The notes below the pieces were generated by a model. That model was given only the letters and a program-made list of their open reading frames with translations, searched no databases and was not told the origin of the DNA. DNA of 64,000 bases from Paraglaciecola sp. MB-3u-78 (GTDB lineage: Bacteria; Pseudomonadota; Gammaproteobacteria; Enterobacterales; Alteromonadaceae), in the NCBI RefSeq assembly GCF_002835935.1, contig NZ_PJCF01000006.1:62001-126000 (forward strand). The letters run 5' to 3'. Within the stretch, counting starts at the first letter, position 1, and every line of letters begins with the position of its first letter. A program made the translations under genes and the position numbers. Below are positions 1-9,059 of the stretch, piece after piece.

Positions 1-186
1 CAACCTTTGGGGGCAATGGCCGGTTTAGGTGCGGCTATTATCGGCTCTATCAGTAGTATGATTTCGGTACCTACTGCGGTTTTTGTAGGCAGTTTTATTG
101 ACTCTTCCATCACGCCAGTGGCAGTAGGTTTTTTAGGATTTGGTAGTGTGTCGTTTGTATTATATTGGAACGCAAATAAACCTTAG
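1..186 (+). CDS. MFS drug-resistance transporter, Bcr/CflA type (3' end only)
   Basis: Frame 1 is open from the first base to TAG at 184-186 and gives the last 61 residues of a membrane protein. The segment has two hydrophobic helices and begins PLGAMAGLGAAIIGS, which resembles the glycine-rich region near the end of Bcr/CflA multidrug exporters (P-x-G-x-x-AG-x-A/G). These are proton-driven inner-membrane drug efflux pumps. The 5' part lies outside the window, so neither the start nor the catalytic half can be checked. A rho-independent terminator follows at 314-365. Family assignment rests on the tail only; another MFS family is possible. Confidence 0.55.
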   Translation, partial: QPLGAMAGLGAAIIGSISSMISVPTAVFVGSFIDSSITPVAVGFLGFGSVSFVLYWNANKP

Positions 187-313
187 TCTTGCTTACCTAG
201 TTTTACATTCATAGGTTGTTCATCTTTTATTCAGTAAAATTTAGTTATGATGCAACTGAGTCTGTAGTTTGATTCTTATTCAATCCTTTCTGTTTGATTT
301 TTGTTCAATTTTG

Positions 314-365
314 AGCGCTGTGTATATGTTGTACCAAGTTTGGTGTATACATAGCGCTTTTTTAT
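314..365 (+). terminator. Rho-independent terminator
   Basis: Inverted repeat AGCGCT-n-TGTATA / TATACA-n-AGCGCT followed by a run of six T. It closes the transcription unit of the upstream transporter gene. The A-rich opposite side means it may also stop the minus-strand gene at 383-709. Confidence 0.75.
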
Positions 366-382
366 ATCCTGCGGTTGCCCAA

Positions 383-709
383 CTATTTTACTAAACGTAT
401 ATTGGGTTGTTGGTTTTCCGAAATGTCTATATGTTTTGATGTTCGAAAGCCATTTTTAATTCTGTCATAACTAATGCCCTTCATCCCCATTGTCTGACAA
501 AACTTGTAAATGGTCATAAAGTCATTTTTGCTGAGTTCTTCGTCTTTGACCGATAAATGAGAGTCTATGTGCATCTGCTCTCCACTGGCAGTCAGTTGTG
601 CGATGGCTGAGTAGGGGTCGCCATAGTTTTTTGATTTTATTGCTCTAACCATCTTAACTTCAAAAAACCAATCATCCATTTTGGCAATACGTGTTATTGA
701 TTTATTCAT
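383..709 (-). CDS. Hypothetical protein, 108 aa
   Basis: I do not recognise this protein. It is a small soluble protein with no signal peptide or membrane helix. The start is supported by AGGA six bases before ATG at 709. It ends just before the terminator at 314-365, which would serve it in the minus direction. The N-terminal half contains DDWFFEVKMVRAIKSKNYGDP; the C-terminal half is basic. It sits alone between the transporter gene and the first IS66 element. Coding status is supported by start signal, length and a bracketing terminator, but no function can be given. Confidence 0.5.
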   Translation of the reverse strand: MNKSITRIAKMDDWFFEVKMVRAIKSKNYGDPYSAIAQLTASGEQMHIDSHLSVKDEELSKNDFMTIYKFCQTMGMKGISYDRIKNGFRTSKHIDISENQQPNIRLVK

Positions 710-909
710 GCTTAATCCTGTTGTTCGTCTATTGGAATGAATGACAGTGTTGTTGATGCGGCGTTTTATTGTCTGAGTGGTTTTAGCAAGTCATAGGCCA
801 AGTCTGCCAGGTCTCTAAAATCAAGGGATCGCTACTTTTTTTTAGCTTGAAGTGTCTGTATTTGGCTACATAGAGGGGAGGTATTGCTGAAACATACTGA
901 TAAGAGTTT

Positions 910-917
910 GATTTTTG
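910..917. repeat. 8-bp target-site duplication, left (IS66 copy 1)
   Basis: GATTTTTG, identical to 2469-2476 on the other side of the element. Confidence 0.9.
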
Positions 918-2468
918 GTAACTATTCAGGTCGCGCAGATGAAAAGATGTCAGGAAGCCTGCCCTTGAACAATAGTCGCAACGCCTCACTTGCTGAAACA
1001 TCTTGCTTGCGACAACTGGATATGTAACTGCGAAGCAAACAAAACATATCCGCACCGTTTTGACTTCTGAAACATCCCGATATTTTTTGATGTACTTTTG
1101 TCATTCGAATATCGTTTTCCCCTTGATTGTTAGTAAAGGGGACATCTTTTATTTCGATAAATCTAAGCGCATCATTTTCAAATTCTCTGAGCCGTTCAAG
1201 CAAGGCGCGCGCTTTGGTTCGTTTTAAACGACCCCGTTGTCCTGCTGGTCGGTCCTCCTCATTTGGTGGCGGACACTCCTTATCACCCTCAAAGAGTATT
1301 TCACGGTACTGTTCTCTGGCGACGCGGGCAGACTCTGGCGTTAACTTACCGTCATTATCCTTCACGTCCTGACAAAGCTTGGTCAGCAGTGCACGCATTT
1401 CATTGGCCCATTTCTGCTTGTCTTGCTCCCACGCTCTTTCCAATTCTCTCAAATGATGGGCATTGCACAGAGAATGTTCACATAGGATATATTTGTAGTA
1501 AGGTTTCCAGTGGTCATGGCACAGAATGCCCGTAAAGCATGGCAGTATCTCGGCCGCATCCATGGCCTCTTTCCCACGTTTATCGTGGGCATGGAAATAC
1601 GTCCAGGTAAGTGATGAGGCACAATGTAACCAACGCCGCTTGCCGTTAATGTTGACGCCTGTTTCATCAACATGCAGCACGGGTGATGCTCGTAGTGCGG
1701 CTTTGATCCGATCCGCGGCACCTGTTTGCTCAATTAAATCTGACGCTTTTTGATTGAAGTTAAACAAGGTTCCCGCACTGATCGGAATATTGAGTTGATC
1801 GGAAAAATACTCTTCAATACGTTTATAAGGCAGCAATTGATATTGTGACAGGTAAACCGCGTGCGCTTTAATGCCATCGCCATATTGGATAGCACTGTTA
1901 ACACCTTGTGGAAACTCAGCTGTGAATTTCTTGCCTGTTTCGTTGAGCAGTATTTGCGCTCTGTATTCGGTGACCATGCGTGATATTTCTATGTCAACCA
2001 CTTGACGACACTGGACGCCAGCATCACGATACTTCCCAGGAGGCAATAGCGCCCTGTTTACGGGAATATCCTTGACTACATCGGGCTCTTCGAACGGGCT
2101 CAGCGTTTTACCCTCCCGCCCTTTCTGGCCGCCGGCCGGATTGTCAGATTTAGTCCTTGAATTCTTCTTTCTATCAAAATCTGTGGAGGGTGGTTTACTG
2201 CTGTTTTGGCTATTTAGTCCTAATCGATTAGCAAGCAAAGACACAACCAGCATGATCAATTCAATTGCCGCTCTTAAGGCCGGCGAAATTGATTTATCCT
2301 CTGTAAGCAACTTTTTTGTTGAATCGATCACACTGTCGATTTCAATGCCGTCAATCTTCATTGGTTAATAACTAAAGTGATATTAAGGCAAGTCTGACAT
2401 CCTAGCGGGATCAGTCAATACGATCGCTGGGATCGTCAAAATATATTTTCATGAGGCTGAATAGTTAC
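918..2468 (-). mobile_element. IS66-family insertion sequence, complete (1551 bp)
   Basis: Both ends are visible. The left end is GTAACTATTCAGG (918-930); the right end at 2456-2468 is GCTGAATAGTTAC, whose complement is GTAACTATTCAGC, so 12 of 13 bases match. The flanks carry an identical 8-bp duplication GATTTTTG (910-917 and 2469-2476), the target-site length known for IS66. The only gene is a TnpC-type transposase; the usual tnpA and tnpB accessory genes are absent. The transposase stop codon lies inside the left terminal repeat. The same organisation and nearly the same ends occur in the second element at 7155-8699. Confidence 0.93.
922..2361 (-). CDS. IS66-family transposase (TnpC type), 479 aa
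   Basis: Cut-and-paste DDE transposase of the IS66 family. An N-terminal leucine-rich coiled segment is followed by a Lys/Arg-rich linker (PPSTDFDRKKNSRTKS). Next comes a central IS66 catalytic core with HVDETGVNINGKRRWLH, the CHDHWKPYY block and the CNAHHLREL block. The conserved end is NNQGENDIRMTKVHQKISGCFRS plus a C-terminal tail domain. Length and domain order are full. The stop (TAG) overlaps the terminal inverted repeat. It is clearly diverged from the second transposase at 7159-8580, so the two elements are related but not recent copies of each other. No tnpA/tnpB partners are present. Confidence 0.93.
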   Translation of the reverse strand: MKIDGIEIDSVIDSTKKLLTEDKSISPALRAAIELIMLVVSLLANRLGLNSQNSSKPPSTDFDRKKNSRTKSDNPAGGQKGREGKTLSPFEEPDVVKDIPVNRALLPPGKYRDAGVQCRQVVDIEISRMVTEYRAQILLNETGKKFTAEFPQGVNSAIQYGDGIKAHAVYLSQYQLLPYKRIEEYFSDQLNIPISAGTLFNFNQKASDLIEQTGAADRIKAALRASPVLHVDETGVNINGKRRWLHCASSLTWTYFHAHDKRGKEAMDAAEILPCFTGILCHDHWKPYYKYILCEHSLCNAHHLRELERAWEQDKQKWANEMRALLTKLCQDVKDNDGKLTPESARVAREQYREILFEGDKECPPPNEEDRPAGQRGRLKRTKARALLERLREFENDALRFIEIKDVPFTNNQGENDIRMTKVHQKISGCFRSQNGADMFCLLRSYISSCRKQDVSASEALRLLFKGRLPDIFSSARPE

Positions 2469-2476
2469 GATTTTTG
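2469..2476. repeat. 8-bp target-site duplication, right (IS66 copy 1)
   Basis: GATTTTTG, identical to 910-917. Joining the flanks at one copy does not restore a gene that I can recognise. Confidence 0.9.
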
Positions 2477-2571
2477 TTGCTTTTCTAGTCATATCCCAAT
2501 GAAGTCTAATGAATTGCGGCTGTTAGGTTGTCTTCCATCACAGACACCCACAAAAAACCTTAAATTAAATA

Positions 2572-2599
2572 CAAAAAAGCCCAGCCAAATTGGCTGGGC
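2572..2599 (-). terminator. Rho-independent terminator of ilvC
   Basis: On the minus strand, GCCCAGCCAATTTGGCTGGGC is a near-perfect stem (2579-2599) followed by TTTTTTG. It lies 65 bases beyond the ilvC stop. The remaining 2477-2571 stretch holds no gene I can see. Confidence 0.9.
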
Positions 2600-2664
2600 A
2601 AGAGGGCTTTTATCAAGCACCTTACGACAGAAATCGTTTCAATATTTTTTTTTCAAAAAGGTAA

Positions 2665-4149
2665 TTAAGCTGTTTCGACTATGGCTTTCATATCTGTCAT
2701 ATAACCGCGCAGCTTAGCGCCTATGGTTTCTACACCGTGCTCTCTTATGGTTTTATTGATATCTACCAGCTTTTTGTTATCAACACTGTTAGAAGCGGTT
2801 GTGTACGCCTTACCGATAAGGTCAGTGCCAATGCTAGGCATCAGCTTTTCTGCTAATAAAGGAATAGCTGCATTAGCGAATAAGTAGTTACCGTATTCAG
2901 CTGTATCAGAAATAACGACGTTCATTTCATACAAACGCTTGCGAGCGATAGTGTTCGAGATAAGCGGCGTTTCATGCAATGACTCGTAGTAGGCTGATTC
3001 TGGTAAAATACCTGCTTCAACCATCACATCAAAGGCTAATTCAACGCCTGATTTTATCATGGCAACTAAAAAGACACCGTGGTCAAAATATTCTTGTTCG
3101 TCAATTAGACCTTCGAATACGGGTGCATTTTCAAAACCACTTTGGCCAGTTTCTTCACGCCACTTAAACAAATTCGCATCGCCATTTGCCCAGTCTTCCA
3201 TCATAGTGCGAGAAAATTCACCACTGATGATATCGTCTTGATGTTTGCCAAAAAGAGGGCGTAATAATTCAGTTAACTGCTCAGACAATTCAAAGGCTTT
3301 CACTTTGGCCGGGTTAGACAACCTATCCATCATATTGGTGACCCCACCAATTTTTAATGCTTCGGTGATCGTTTCTAAACCGTCCTGGATTAATTTACCT
3401 GCGTAGCCTGCATCAATGCCATTAGCAATCATTTTTTCATAACCTAATACCGCGGCGACTTGCTGCATACCACATAAAATAGTTTGCTCACCCATCAGGT
3501 CAGATTTTACTTCCGCAACAAAAGAAGACTCGAGTACACCGGCGCGATCGCCGCCTGTAGCCGATGCTAATGCTTTAGCGATATCCCAGCCTTGAGCTTG
3601 AGGATCGTTTTCTGGATGTACGGCAATAAGAGTAGGGACGCCGAATCCACGTTTGTATTCTTCACGTACTTCCGTGCCAGGACATTTAGGTGCACACATA
3701 ACAACCGTAATATCAGAACGAATTTGCTGACCTTCTTCAACAATGTTGAAGCCGTGAGAGTAGCCAAGGGTTGCACCTTTTTGCATAAGAGGCATAACAG
3801 CCTCTACTACACTTGAGTGTTGCTTGTCTGGAGTCAGGTTATAAACCAAATCCGCGGTCGGGATAAGCTCTTTGTAAGTACCCACTATAAAGCCATTACC
3901 ATCTGCGCGTTGGAATGAATCACGCTTTTCGTCAATTGCAGCTTGGCGCAATGCATAGGATATGTTTAAGCCTGAGTCACGCATGTTCAAACCTTGGTTT
4001 AAACCTTGTGCACCACAGCCAACGATGACAATTTTTTTGCCTTTAAGAAAATCACAACCAGTAGAAAACTCTGCACGTTGCATAAAACGACAACGACCAA
4101 TTTGGTCCAATTGCTGACGTAAAGATAATGTATTGAAATAATTTGCCAT
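2665..4149 (-). CDS. ilvC: Ketol-acid reductoisomerase (acetohydroxyacid isomeroreductase), 494 aa
   Basis: Second enzyme of the shared isoleucine/valine pathway. It isomerises and reduces acetolactate or acetohydroxybutyrate with NADPH and Mg2+. The sequence starts [22 protein letters not shown] and follows the enterobacterial long (class II) IlvC almost along its whole length: Rossmann [17 protein letters not shown], metal-site region [18 protein letters not shown], and the duplicated C-terminal knotted domain ending [11 protein letters not shown]. The ATG at 4149 is chosen over an upstream in-frame start because AGAGGA lies eight bases before it and the family begins MANYF. It is divergent from ilvY, which in enterobacteria activates ilvC when substrate is bound. 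A strong terminator follows. Confidence 0.97.
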   Translation of the reverse strand: MANYFNTLSLRQQLDQIGRCRFMQRAEFSTGCDFLKGKKIVIVGCGAQGLNQGLNMRDSGLNISYALRQAAIDEKRDSFQRADGNGFIVGTYKELIPTADLVYNLTPDKQHSSVVEAVMPLMQKGATLGYSHGFNIVEEGQQIRSDITVVMCAPKCPGTEVREEYKRGFGVPTLIAVHPENDPQAQGWDIAKALASATGGDRAGVLESSFVAEVKSDLMGEQTILCGMQQVAAVLGYEKMIANGIDAGYAGKLIQDGLETITEALKIGGVTNMMDRLSNPAKVKAFELSEQLTELLRPLFGKHQDDIISGEFSRTMMEDWANGDANLFKWREETGQSGFENAPVFEGLIDEQEYFDHGVFLVAMIKSGVELAFDVMVEAGILPESAYYESLHETPLISNTIARKRLYEMNVVISDTAEYGNYLFANAAIPLLAEKLMPSIGTDLIGKAYTTASNSVDNKKLVDINKTIREHGVETIGAKLRGYMTDMKAIVETA

Positions 4150-4245
4150 GTTTAAAATCCTCTTCATTTTTCGGTGCAAGTTAGTGATCCACTTGCGATA
4201 ACCGGATAATAGAGGTAAATCAATGTTGTTTAAAATGATATATTT

Positions 4246-4260
4246 GCAATATAGTATTGC
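4246..4260. promoter_or_regulatory. Candidate IlvY operator in the ilvC-ilvY intergenic region
   Basis: GCAATA-TAG-TATTGC is a perfect 6-bp dyad with a 3-bp spacer and fits a LysR T-N11-A type box. It lies between the divergent starts of ilvC (4149) and ilvY (4294). A second half-site-like TTGCGATA is at 4193-4200, nearer ilvC. In E. coli, IlvY binds tandem operators in this same intergenic region. Function is inferred from position and symmetry. Confidence 0.55.
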
Positions 4261-4293
4261 GTAATTCGGAACGTGGGTGAGGTTAGGACATTT

Positions 4294-5148
4294 ATGGATA
4301 TTCGAAGCTTAGAACTGTTTCAGCATTTAGCCAGCAATCTACATTTTGCTAAAACTGCAGAATCGATGTTTGTTAGCCCTTCTACCTTGAGCCGTTCCAT
4401 TCAAAGGCTTGAAGATGAGTGCGGTACTACTTTGTTTGTGCGGGATAATCGTAAGGTTAAACTCACTGCTGCAGGTTCAAAACTTCTGGGATTTTCCCAA
4501 CAAATTTTGACTGAGTGGAAAAAAGTAAAGTGGGAGCTGCAACATGAGCATCAGCAACTTCAAGGAGAACTCAGTCTTTTTTGTTCAGTCACCGCCAGCC
4601 AAAGTCATTTGCCTAGACTCTTAGATAACTTTAGGCACAAATATCCCCAAGTGGAAATAAAATTGAGTACTGGCGATCCCGCTTTGTCGGTCAGCAAAGT
4701 TATGCAGCAAGAGGTGGATGCGGCTATTGCTATTCACACGCCTGACTTTCCTGCAGAGCTAGAGTTCTTATCCCTAGGTGAAATTCCACTGTTGCTTATT
4801 GCGCCCAAAGACACCTTGTTAAATCGATTAGAACAAGTGGACTGGCGTCAACACTCTTTCATTTTGCCCGAGTCGGGCCCTTCCAAACGTATAGTGCATC
4901 ATTGGTTTGCTGAACAAGGCATAAGGCCGCGTATCTATGCCACAGTGGCTGGAAATGAGGCCATAGTGAGTATGGTGGCGTTAGGCTGTGGTTTGGGCAT
5001 AGTGCCCGAGGTGGTGCTTGATTATTCCACCATAGGTCAAAAAGTGAATCGTATTGCTTTGGATGATATTGAGCCTTATCAGTTGGGCTTGTGCTGTTTA
5101 CAAAAAAGAGCCGATGAACCTGCTATTCAAGCTTTGTTTAATTGTTAA
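4294..5148 (+). CDS. ilvY: LysR-family activator of ilvC, 284 aa
   Basis: LysR-type transcriptional regulator with an N-terminal winged helix-turn-helix (residues about 1-60, [40 protein letters not shown]) and a periplasmic-binding-like effector domain. Residues [20 protein letters not shown] match the IlvY DNA-binding helix pattern. IlvY senses acetolactate/acetohydroxybutyrate and activates ilvC. The ATG at 4294 is preferred to an upstream in-frame start because AGGA lies five bases before it. Divergent neighbourhood with ilvC is the classical arrangement and supports the specific name over a generic LysR call. Confidence 0.92.
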   Translation: MDIRSLELFQHLASNLHFAKTAESMFVSPSTLSRSIQRLEDECGTTLFVRDNRKVKLTAAGSKLLGFSQQILTEWKKVKWELQHEHQQLQGELSLFCSVTASQSHLPRLLDNFRHKYPQVEIKLSTGDPALSVSKVMQQEVDAAIAIHTPDFPAELEFLSLGEIPLLLIAPKDTLLNRLEQVDWRQHSFILPESGPSKRIVHHWFAEQGIRPRIYATVAGNEAIVSMVALGCGLGIVPEVVLDYSTIGQKVNRIALDDIEPYQLGLCCLQKRADEPAIQALFNC

Positions 5149-5223
5149 GTGCTATGTTCGTACTAACCGTTCCCGTCGGTGCTTCACTAAACTACTCTGT
5201 CGATAACTACTCATTGCGTTATT

Positions 5224-5613
5224 TTACCTTCCTCCGTCGATATCCAGTATGTGATAGTAACCTTTACGGTTTTGTTCGATAGCGCTACTGAGTGAATAAA
5301 AACGGACGCTACAGTTTTCGCTTTGTGCCAAAGCGCGATCAGTTAGAGCTCGTGCTATGCGGCCATTACCATCTTCAAAAGGATGCAGGGTGATAAACCA
5401 CAAATGTGCGAAGGCCGCACGTATAATGCCTTGAGCAAGGGAATGTTCACTTTGTTCTGAGTCGGCGTTAAACCAAATAATAAAACGTGCAAGTTGCTGC
5501 TCTAAATCTGTCTCTGGAGGCGCTTCAAAATGCACAATTTCTCGGCCACTACTTTGTGACACCACTTGCATTGGCTGTCTAGCTAAATTAGGTGAAAAAT
5601 CCCCGCAATCCAT
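5224..5613 (-). pseudogene. Fic-domain protein, internal fragment
   Basis: The 129-residue frame contains a complete Fic core, HPFEDGNGRIARAL, preceded by a helix-rich segment and followed by YSLSSAIEQNRKGYYHIL. Fic enzymes transfer AMP or related groups to target proteins. Family members with this core are usually about 330-380 residues. Here the N-terminal inhibitory/helical region and the C-terminal winged-helix part are both missing, and after YYHIL the sequence degenerates to a stop. The frame starts 18 bases after the S10 peptidase stop codon on the same strand. I read it as a decayed remnant, although a short expressed Fic core cannot be excluded. Confidence 0.65.
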
Positions 5614-5630
5614 GGAACGCGGAGCTTAAC

Positions 5631-7196
5631 TTAATTTTGACTAGTTTGTTGTTGTATAAATGCTCGGGTGTCTTTGAGTAAATCTACCCTTGCTGTCTCG
5701 TTCACATACATCGCATGACCACCGTGATAATAGTGGTATTGGATTTGCTCTGCCTTAATTCCATGACGGTTCAATGTATATTCAGCATCAAAAAAAGGCG
5801 TCACCAAATCATAATATCCCGAGGCAACCATCACTTTAAGTGCAGGGTTAATACGTAAAGCCTTTGATAAGTCATGAGCTGTATTGACGTAAGTTGGCTC
5901 CCAAGCTTTATTTTCTGGTGCGGTACGCCAACTCCATTGATCAGACAATTCATCATCTGCAGGTGCTAAATAAGTGCGATCCCAATTCACCCCTAAATCA
6001 CTGCTAATATAACTCATCAGTGCCGAATTAAAGGCCGATTTAATAGCAAGACCTGCGTCATAATCGGACGTGGCTTTTAAATCGTCAACTTCATCAACAG
6101 TGTAACGTGCGTCTAACAATCCGATGGATAAGCCTTTATCCCGTAAAAGTTCTTTTGCAAAATGAAACCCTTGGATGCGTAATTGGGCCCTATCTATGTA
6201 CGAAGGTGTCAGCCCCGTAAAATAGGCTAATCTATCGCGAATATGATTATGCGTTTTTGTGTCTATGGTGTTGCCTTTAAATAATGCAGGCATTAACTCA
6301 TCAGTTGCAAATGTCCGTGCTTGTGCAAGAAAACTTTCTAAATTTTTAGGTTTTGGCTTGATTTTTCCATGATAAATTGCAGCCGCAGCCATTGTCGGCA
6401 AATAGGTAATATGGGAAATGATATTATCTTTTACGTAGGGAGTTGAGCCTTGATAATCCAAGGCTTGGGAGATAAAAACAATACCATTTAAGCTAATAGA
6501 TAAATCTTTTTCTAAAATTTTAGCCACGGCTGCAGCACGAGTAGTTCCGTAACTTTCGCCCAATAAAAAACGCGGTGAATTCCAACGACCATTAGCTGTT
6601 ATCCAAGTTCTGATGAATTCAGCCATCGAAGTGGCATCTTGTTGTAATCCCCAAAATTCCTTACTTTTATGCTCACCCAGTGCCCGAGAAAACCCAGTGC
6701 CAACGGGATCAATAAATACCAGGTCTGTAACATCGAGTATGGATTCAGATGTATCCAATATGGGATAAGGAGGCGTTCCCGGAAATTGTGCGTCACTAGG
6801 TACTTTGACTCTTTTTGGACCAAAAGCCCCCATATGTAACCATGTCGACGCTGAACCTGGGCCTCCATTCCAAATAAAAGTAACAGGACGAGACTGGCCC
6901 TTCTTTTCATTTTTGGTGTAGGCGAAGGTGAAAATACTGGCTGTTTCTTGGCCGTTTTTGTCCCTCAGATAAGTTTCCCCCGCAGTCACTGTATAATTAA
7001 TGTTCTGACCGTTGAAGCGTCCTTTGTGCTCGCTTACAAATTGCTGAGCTTCAGGTATGGGGTTTGTTTCTGGTTTCGTTTCGGCATTGTCGGCGGCATA
7101 AGCAACACCACTAAACAAAATAATAATACCTAAAAAAATGCATGTAAAAAAAATGTAACTACTCAGCGGGTATAAAGATATTAGGCAGCATGCCAT
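5631..7196 (-). pseudogene. Secreted S10-family serine carboxypeptidase, 5' end displaced by IS66
   Basis: Alpha/beta-hydrolase of the S10 (carboxypeptidase Y-like) family. The oxyanion region is WNGGPGSASTW (about 109-119), the nucleophile is in GESYG (S215), followed by D463 in YYDLVTP and H494 in YHGGH. The body is therefore intact. The first 15 residues of the present frame (MACCLISLYPLSSYI) are IS66 sequence read across the terminal repeat, with only the Ile codon shared. Removing the element and one target duplication restores MQFKIFFTCIFLGIIILFSGVAYAAD, a normal signal peptide, with the native ATG at 8717-8719. The chimeric frame keeps a hydrophobic segment and AYAA cleavage-like site, so export and activity may survive if transcription enters from the IS. 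Native length would be about 511 aa. Confidence 0.8.
7147..7154. repeat. 8-bp target-site duplication, left (IS66 copy 2)
   Basis: AAAAAAAT, identical to 8700-8707. It corresponds to ATTTTTTT within the signal-peptide codons of the S10 peptidase. Confidence 0.9.
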
Positions 7197-8699
7197 TTAA
7201 TAATAACGTTAATGCCGTGGACCCACTGATCCCTTGTTTTTTGCAGCTCGACAGATAGCTACGTAATCCAAAAAACATTTTGGCTCCGTTAGCACTTCTA
7301 AAACATCCCGATATCTTTTGTTGAACCTTTGCCATCCTCAAATCATTTTCGCCCTGATTATTAGTGAATGGCACTGCCTCATCCGTCATGAATCTAAGTA
7401 CATCGCTTTCATAGTTTTGTAATCGCTCAAGTAGGTTACGTGATTGAGTTCTTTTAGGCCGTCCTCGCTTACCTTTCACTGGTATCGGCGCAGGACTTTC
7501 TTTTTCTCCTGCCTTTAAAATCGCTTGATAGTGACGTCGCAAGGTGTCTTGTCTTTCAACACTGAGTAACCCGCCAGCCTTATCTACCTCTTGATTGAGC
7601 TTAACTAAAAACACCCGTATTTCCTCAGCCCAAGCTTGATTATCTTGCTCATACGCTCGAGTTAATTCTCGCAGGTGATGCGCATTGCATAATGAATGTA
7701 GGCACTCATAACGATAATAAGGTTTCCAATGGTCATGGCACATCACACCGTTGAACTGGGGTAATATGTCAATCTCATCCATGGCATCATGGCCTCGTTT
7801 TTCATGGGCTGATAAATACGTCCAATCCAGAGACGAAGCGTTATGTAGCCATTGTCTTTTTCCGTTGATATTGATGCCAGTTTCATCGGTATGTAATGTC
7901 TTTTCTTTTCTCAAGTTCGCTTTGATAATATCTAATGCTTGCGTCTCTTCCAGTTTGGTAAAAGCGGTATTGATAAAGTTGAAAAGACTGCCGCTGCTCA
8001 AAGGTATATTAAGCTGGTCAGTGAAATACTCACGAATGCGCTCATAAGGCAGTAATTGATATTGGGACAGGTAAACCGCATGAGCTTTTAACCCAATACC
8101 ATATTGAATACGGCTATTAACGTCTTGGGGAAATGGGGCAACGAAGCGTTGACCTAACTCATTCTCAAGTATTTGTGCGCGATATTCAGTGACGACACGC
8201 TTAAACTCAATATCGACCACTTGCCGCACCTCTTCACCCATATCAGTATAGTTACCGGGCGGTAAAAGTGTGCTATCAACGATTAATTTATGTGTGATGT
8301 CAGGGTTGTCATCAAGTGGTAGCGTTGTGCCTTTATGCCCCTTTTGTCCACCTGATTTTTTAGTACTGTTGCCTTTTGAATTTTTCTTTCTATTTTGATC
8401 GGACGAGGGCGGTATACTGCTGTTATTACTGTTAAGCCCAAGCCGTTGACAGAGTAACGTGACAATAAGAAGCAATAAATCCATAGCAGTACGCATTGAA
8501 GGTGACAATGTATTGTCCGCTTCAATTTGTGCTTTAATGTTATTGATATTCGACTCAATATCAATGCCGCTTACTTTCATTTAGCCACGTAATTATCGAA
8601 ATAAAACAGTATAATAACGCTTAGAAATGATCAAGCAAGTCGATCATTTTTTAATTTTTGATCGTTAAAAATAAACTAGATTATGTGCTGAGTAGTTAC
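7155..8699 (-). mobile_element. IS66-family insertion sequence, complete (1545 bp), inside a peptidase gene
   Basis: Terminal repeats are GTAACTACTCAGC at 7155-7167 and its exact complement at 8687-8699. The flanks have an identical 8-bp duplication AAAAAAAT (7147-7154 and 8700-8707). The element contains one TnpC-type transposase gene on the minus strand, in the same direction as the interrupted S10 peptidase, so read-through from the IS could transcribe the peptidase body. The ends differ from the first element by C/T at one position (GTAACTAyTCAG), placing both in one IS66 subgroup. Confidence 0.95.
7159..8580 (-). CDS. IS66-family transposase (TnpC type), 473 aa
   Basis: Full-length IS66 DDE transposase. 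It has an N-terminal helical segment, the linker PPSSDQNRKKNSKGNSTKKSGGQKGHKG, and a catalytic core with LHTDETGININGKRQWLHN and MCHDHWKPYYRY-CLHSLCNAHHLREL. The family C-terminal signature is NNQGENDLRMAKVQQKISGCFRS. The protein aligns along its whole length with the transposase at 922-2361 but is clearly diverged from it. The TAG stop at 7159-7161 is embedded in the terminal repeat, as in the first element. The start codon of the chimeric peptidase frame (7196) lies inside this gene, 37 bases before its stop. Confidence 0.94.
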   Translation of the reverse strand: MKVSGIDIESNINNIKAQIEADNTLSPSMRTAMDLLLLIVTLLCQRLGLNSNNSSIPPSSDQNRKKNSKGNSTKKSGGQKGHKGTTLPLDDNPDITHKLIVDSTLLPPGNYTDMGEEVRQVVDIEFKRVVTEYRAQILENELGQRFVAPFPQDVNSRIQYGIGLKAHAVYLSQYQLLPYERIREYFTDQLNIPLSSGSLFNFINTAFTKLEETQALDIIKANLRKEKTLHTDETGININGKRQWLHNASSLDWTYLSAHEKRGHDAMDEIDILPQFNGVMCHDHWKPYYRYECLHSLCNAHHLRELTRAYEQDNQAWAEEIRVFLVKLNQEVDKAGGLLSVERQDTLRRHYQAILKAGEKESPAPIPVKGKRGRPKRTQSRNLLERLQNYESDVLRFMTDEAVPFTNNQGENDLRMAKVQQKISGCFRSANGAKMFFGLRSYLSSCKKQGISGSTALTLLLNGMLPNIFIPAE

Positions 8700-8719
8700 A
8701 AAAAAATTTTAAACTGCAT
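8700..8719 (-). pseudogene. Detached 5' end of the S10 carboxypeptidase gene
   Basis: On the minus strand the native ATG (8719-8717) starts MQFKIFF and runs into the IS66 target duplication at 8707-8700. These codons are in frame with the peptidase body at 7146 and below once the IS and one duplication are removed. The 340 bases between this start and the comM remnant (8720-9059) should hold the native promoter; I see no gene in them. Confidence 0.8.
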
Positions 8720-9059
8720 GGTAGTGAACTCAATGGAGTAAGGTGGACAATTATAGTAGCACGTTGCAAATTTAATGAGGTCGTAGTCAATTTAAACCTT
8801 TAAACGAACAAGATCAGGAGCCTGATACTTAATGTGACAACGACATCGTTTATCCTATTTGGAGTTAACCGGAATAGGGATACTTGCTCAAAGGCTAGGT
8901 ATTGTGATTCTTAGTTGGCAAAGCCGATGCTTTTGATTTTCTCTCTCCTTCGGCTGAATGCTCGCCGCTTATTTGTTAATTTTTGCAGAGTAATCGTCAT
9001 ACGAACGCTGCGCGGGATGACAATAAGCACAGCGCATATTCCTTTGCTTGTAAAAAACA
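8720..9059. other. Intergenic region, no gene seen
   Basis: This lies between the native start of the S10 peptidase and the 3' remnant of comM. No credible open frame with a start signal is visible on either strand, and I see no strong terminator for comM. Confidence 0.5.

Noticed and set aside
783-1055. 90-codon minus-strand frame across the left end of the first IS66
   Set aside because: It crosses the IS boundary and overlaps the transposase in another frame. The pre-insertion sequence does not keep the frame.
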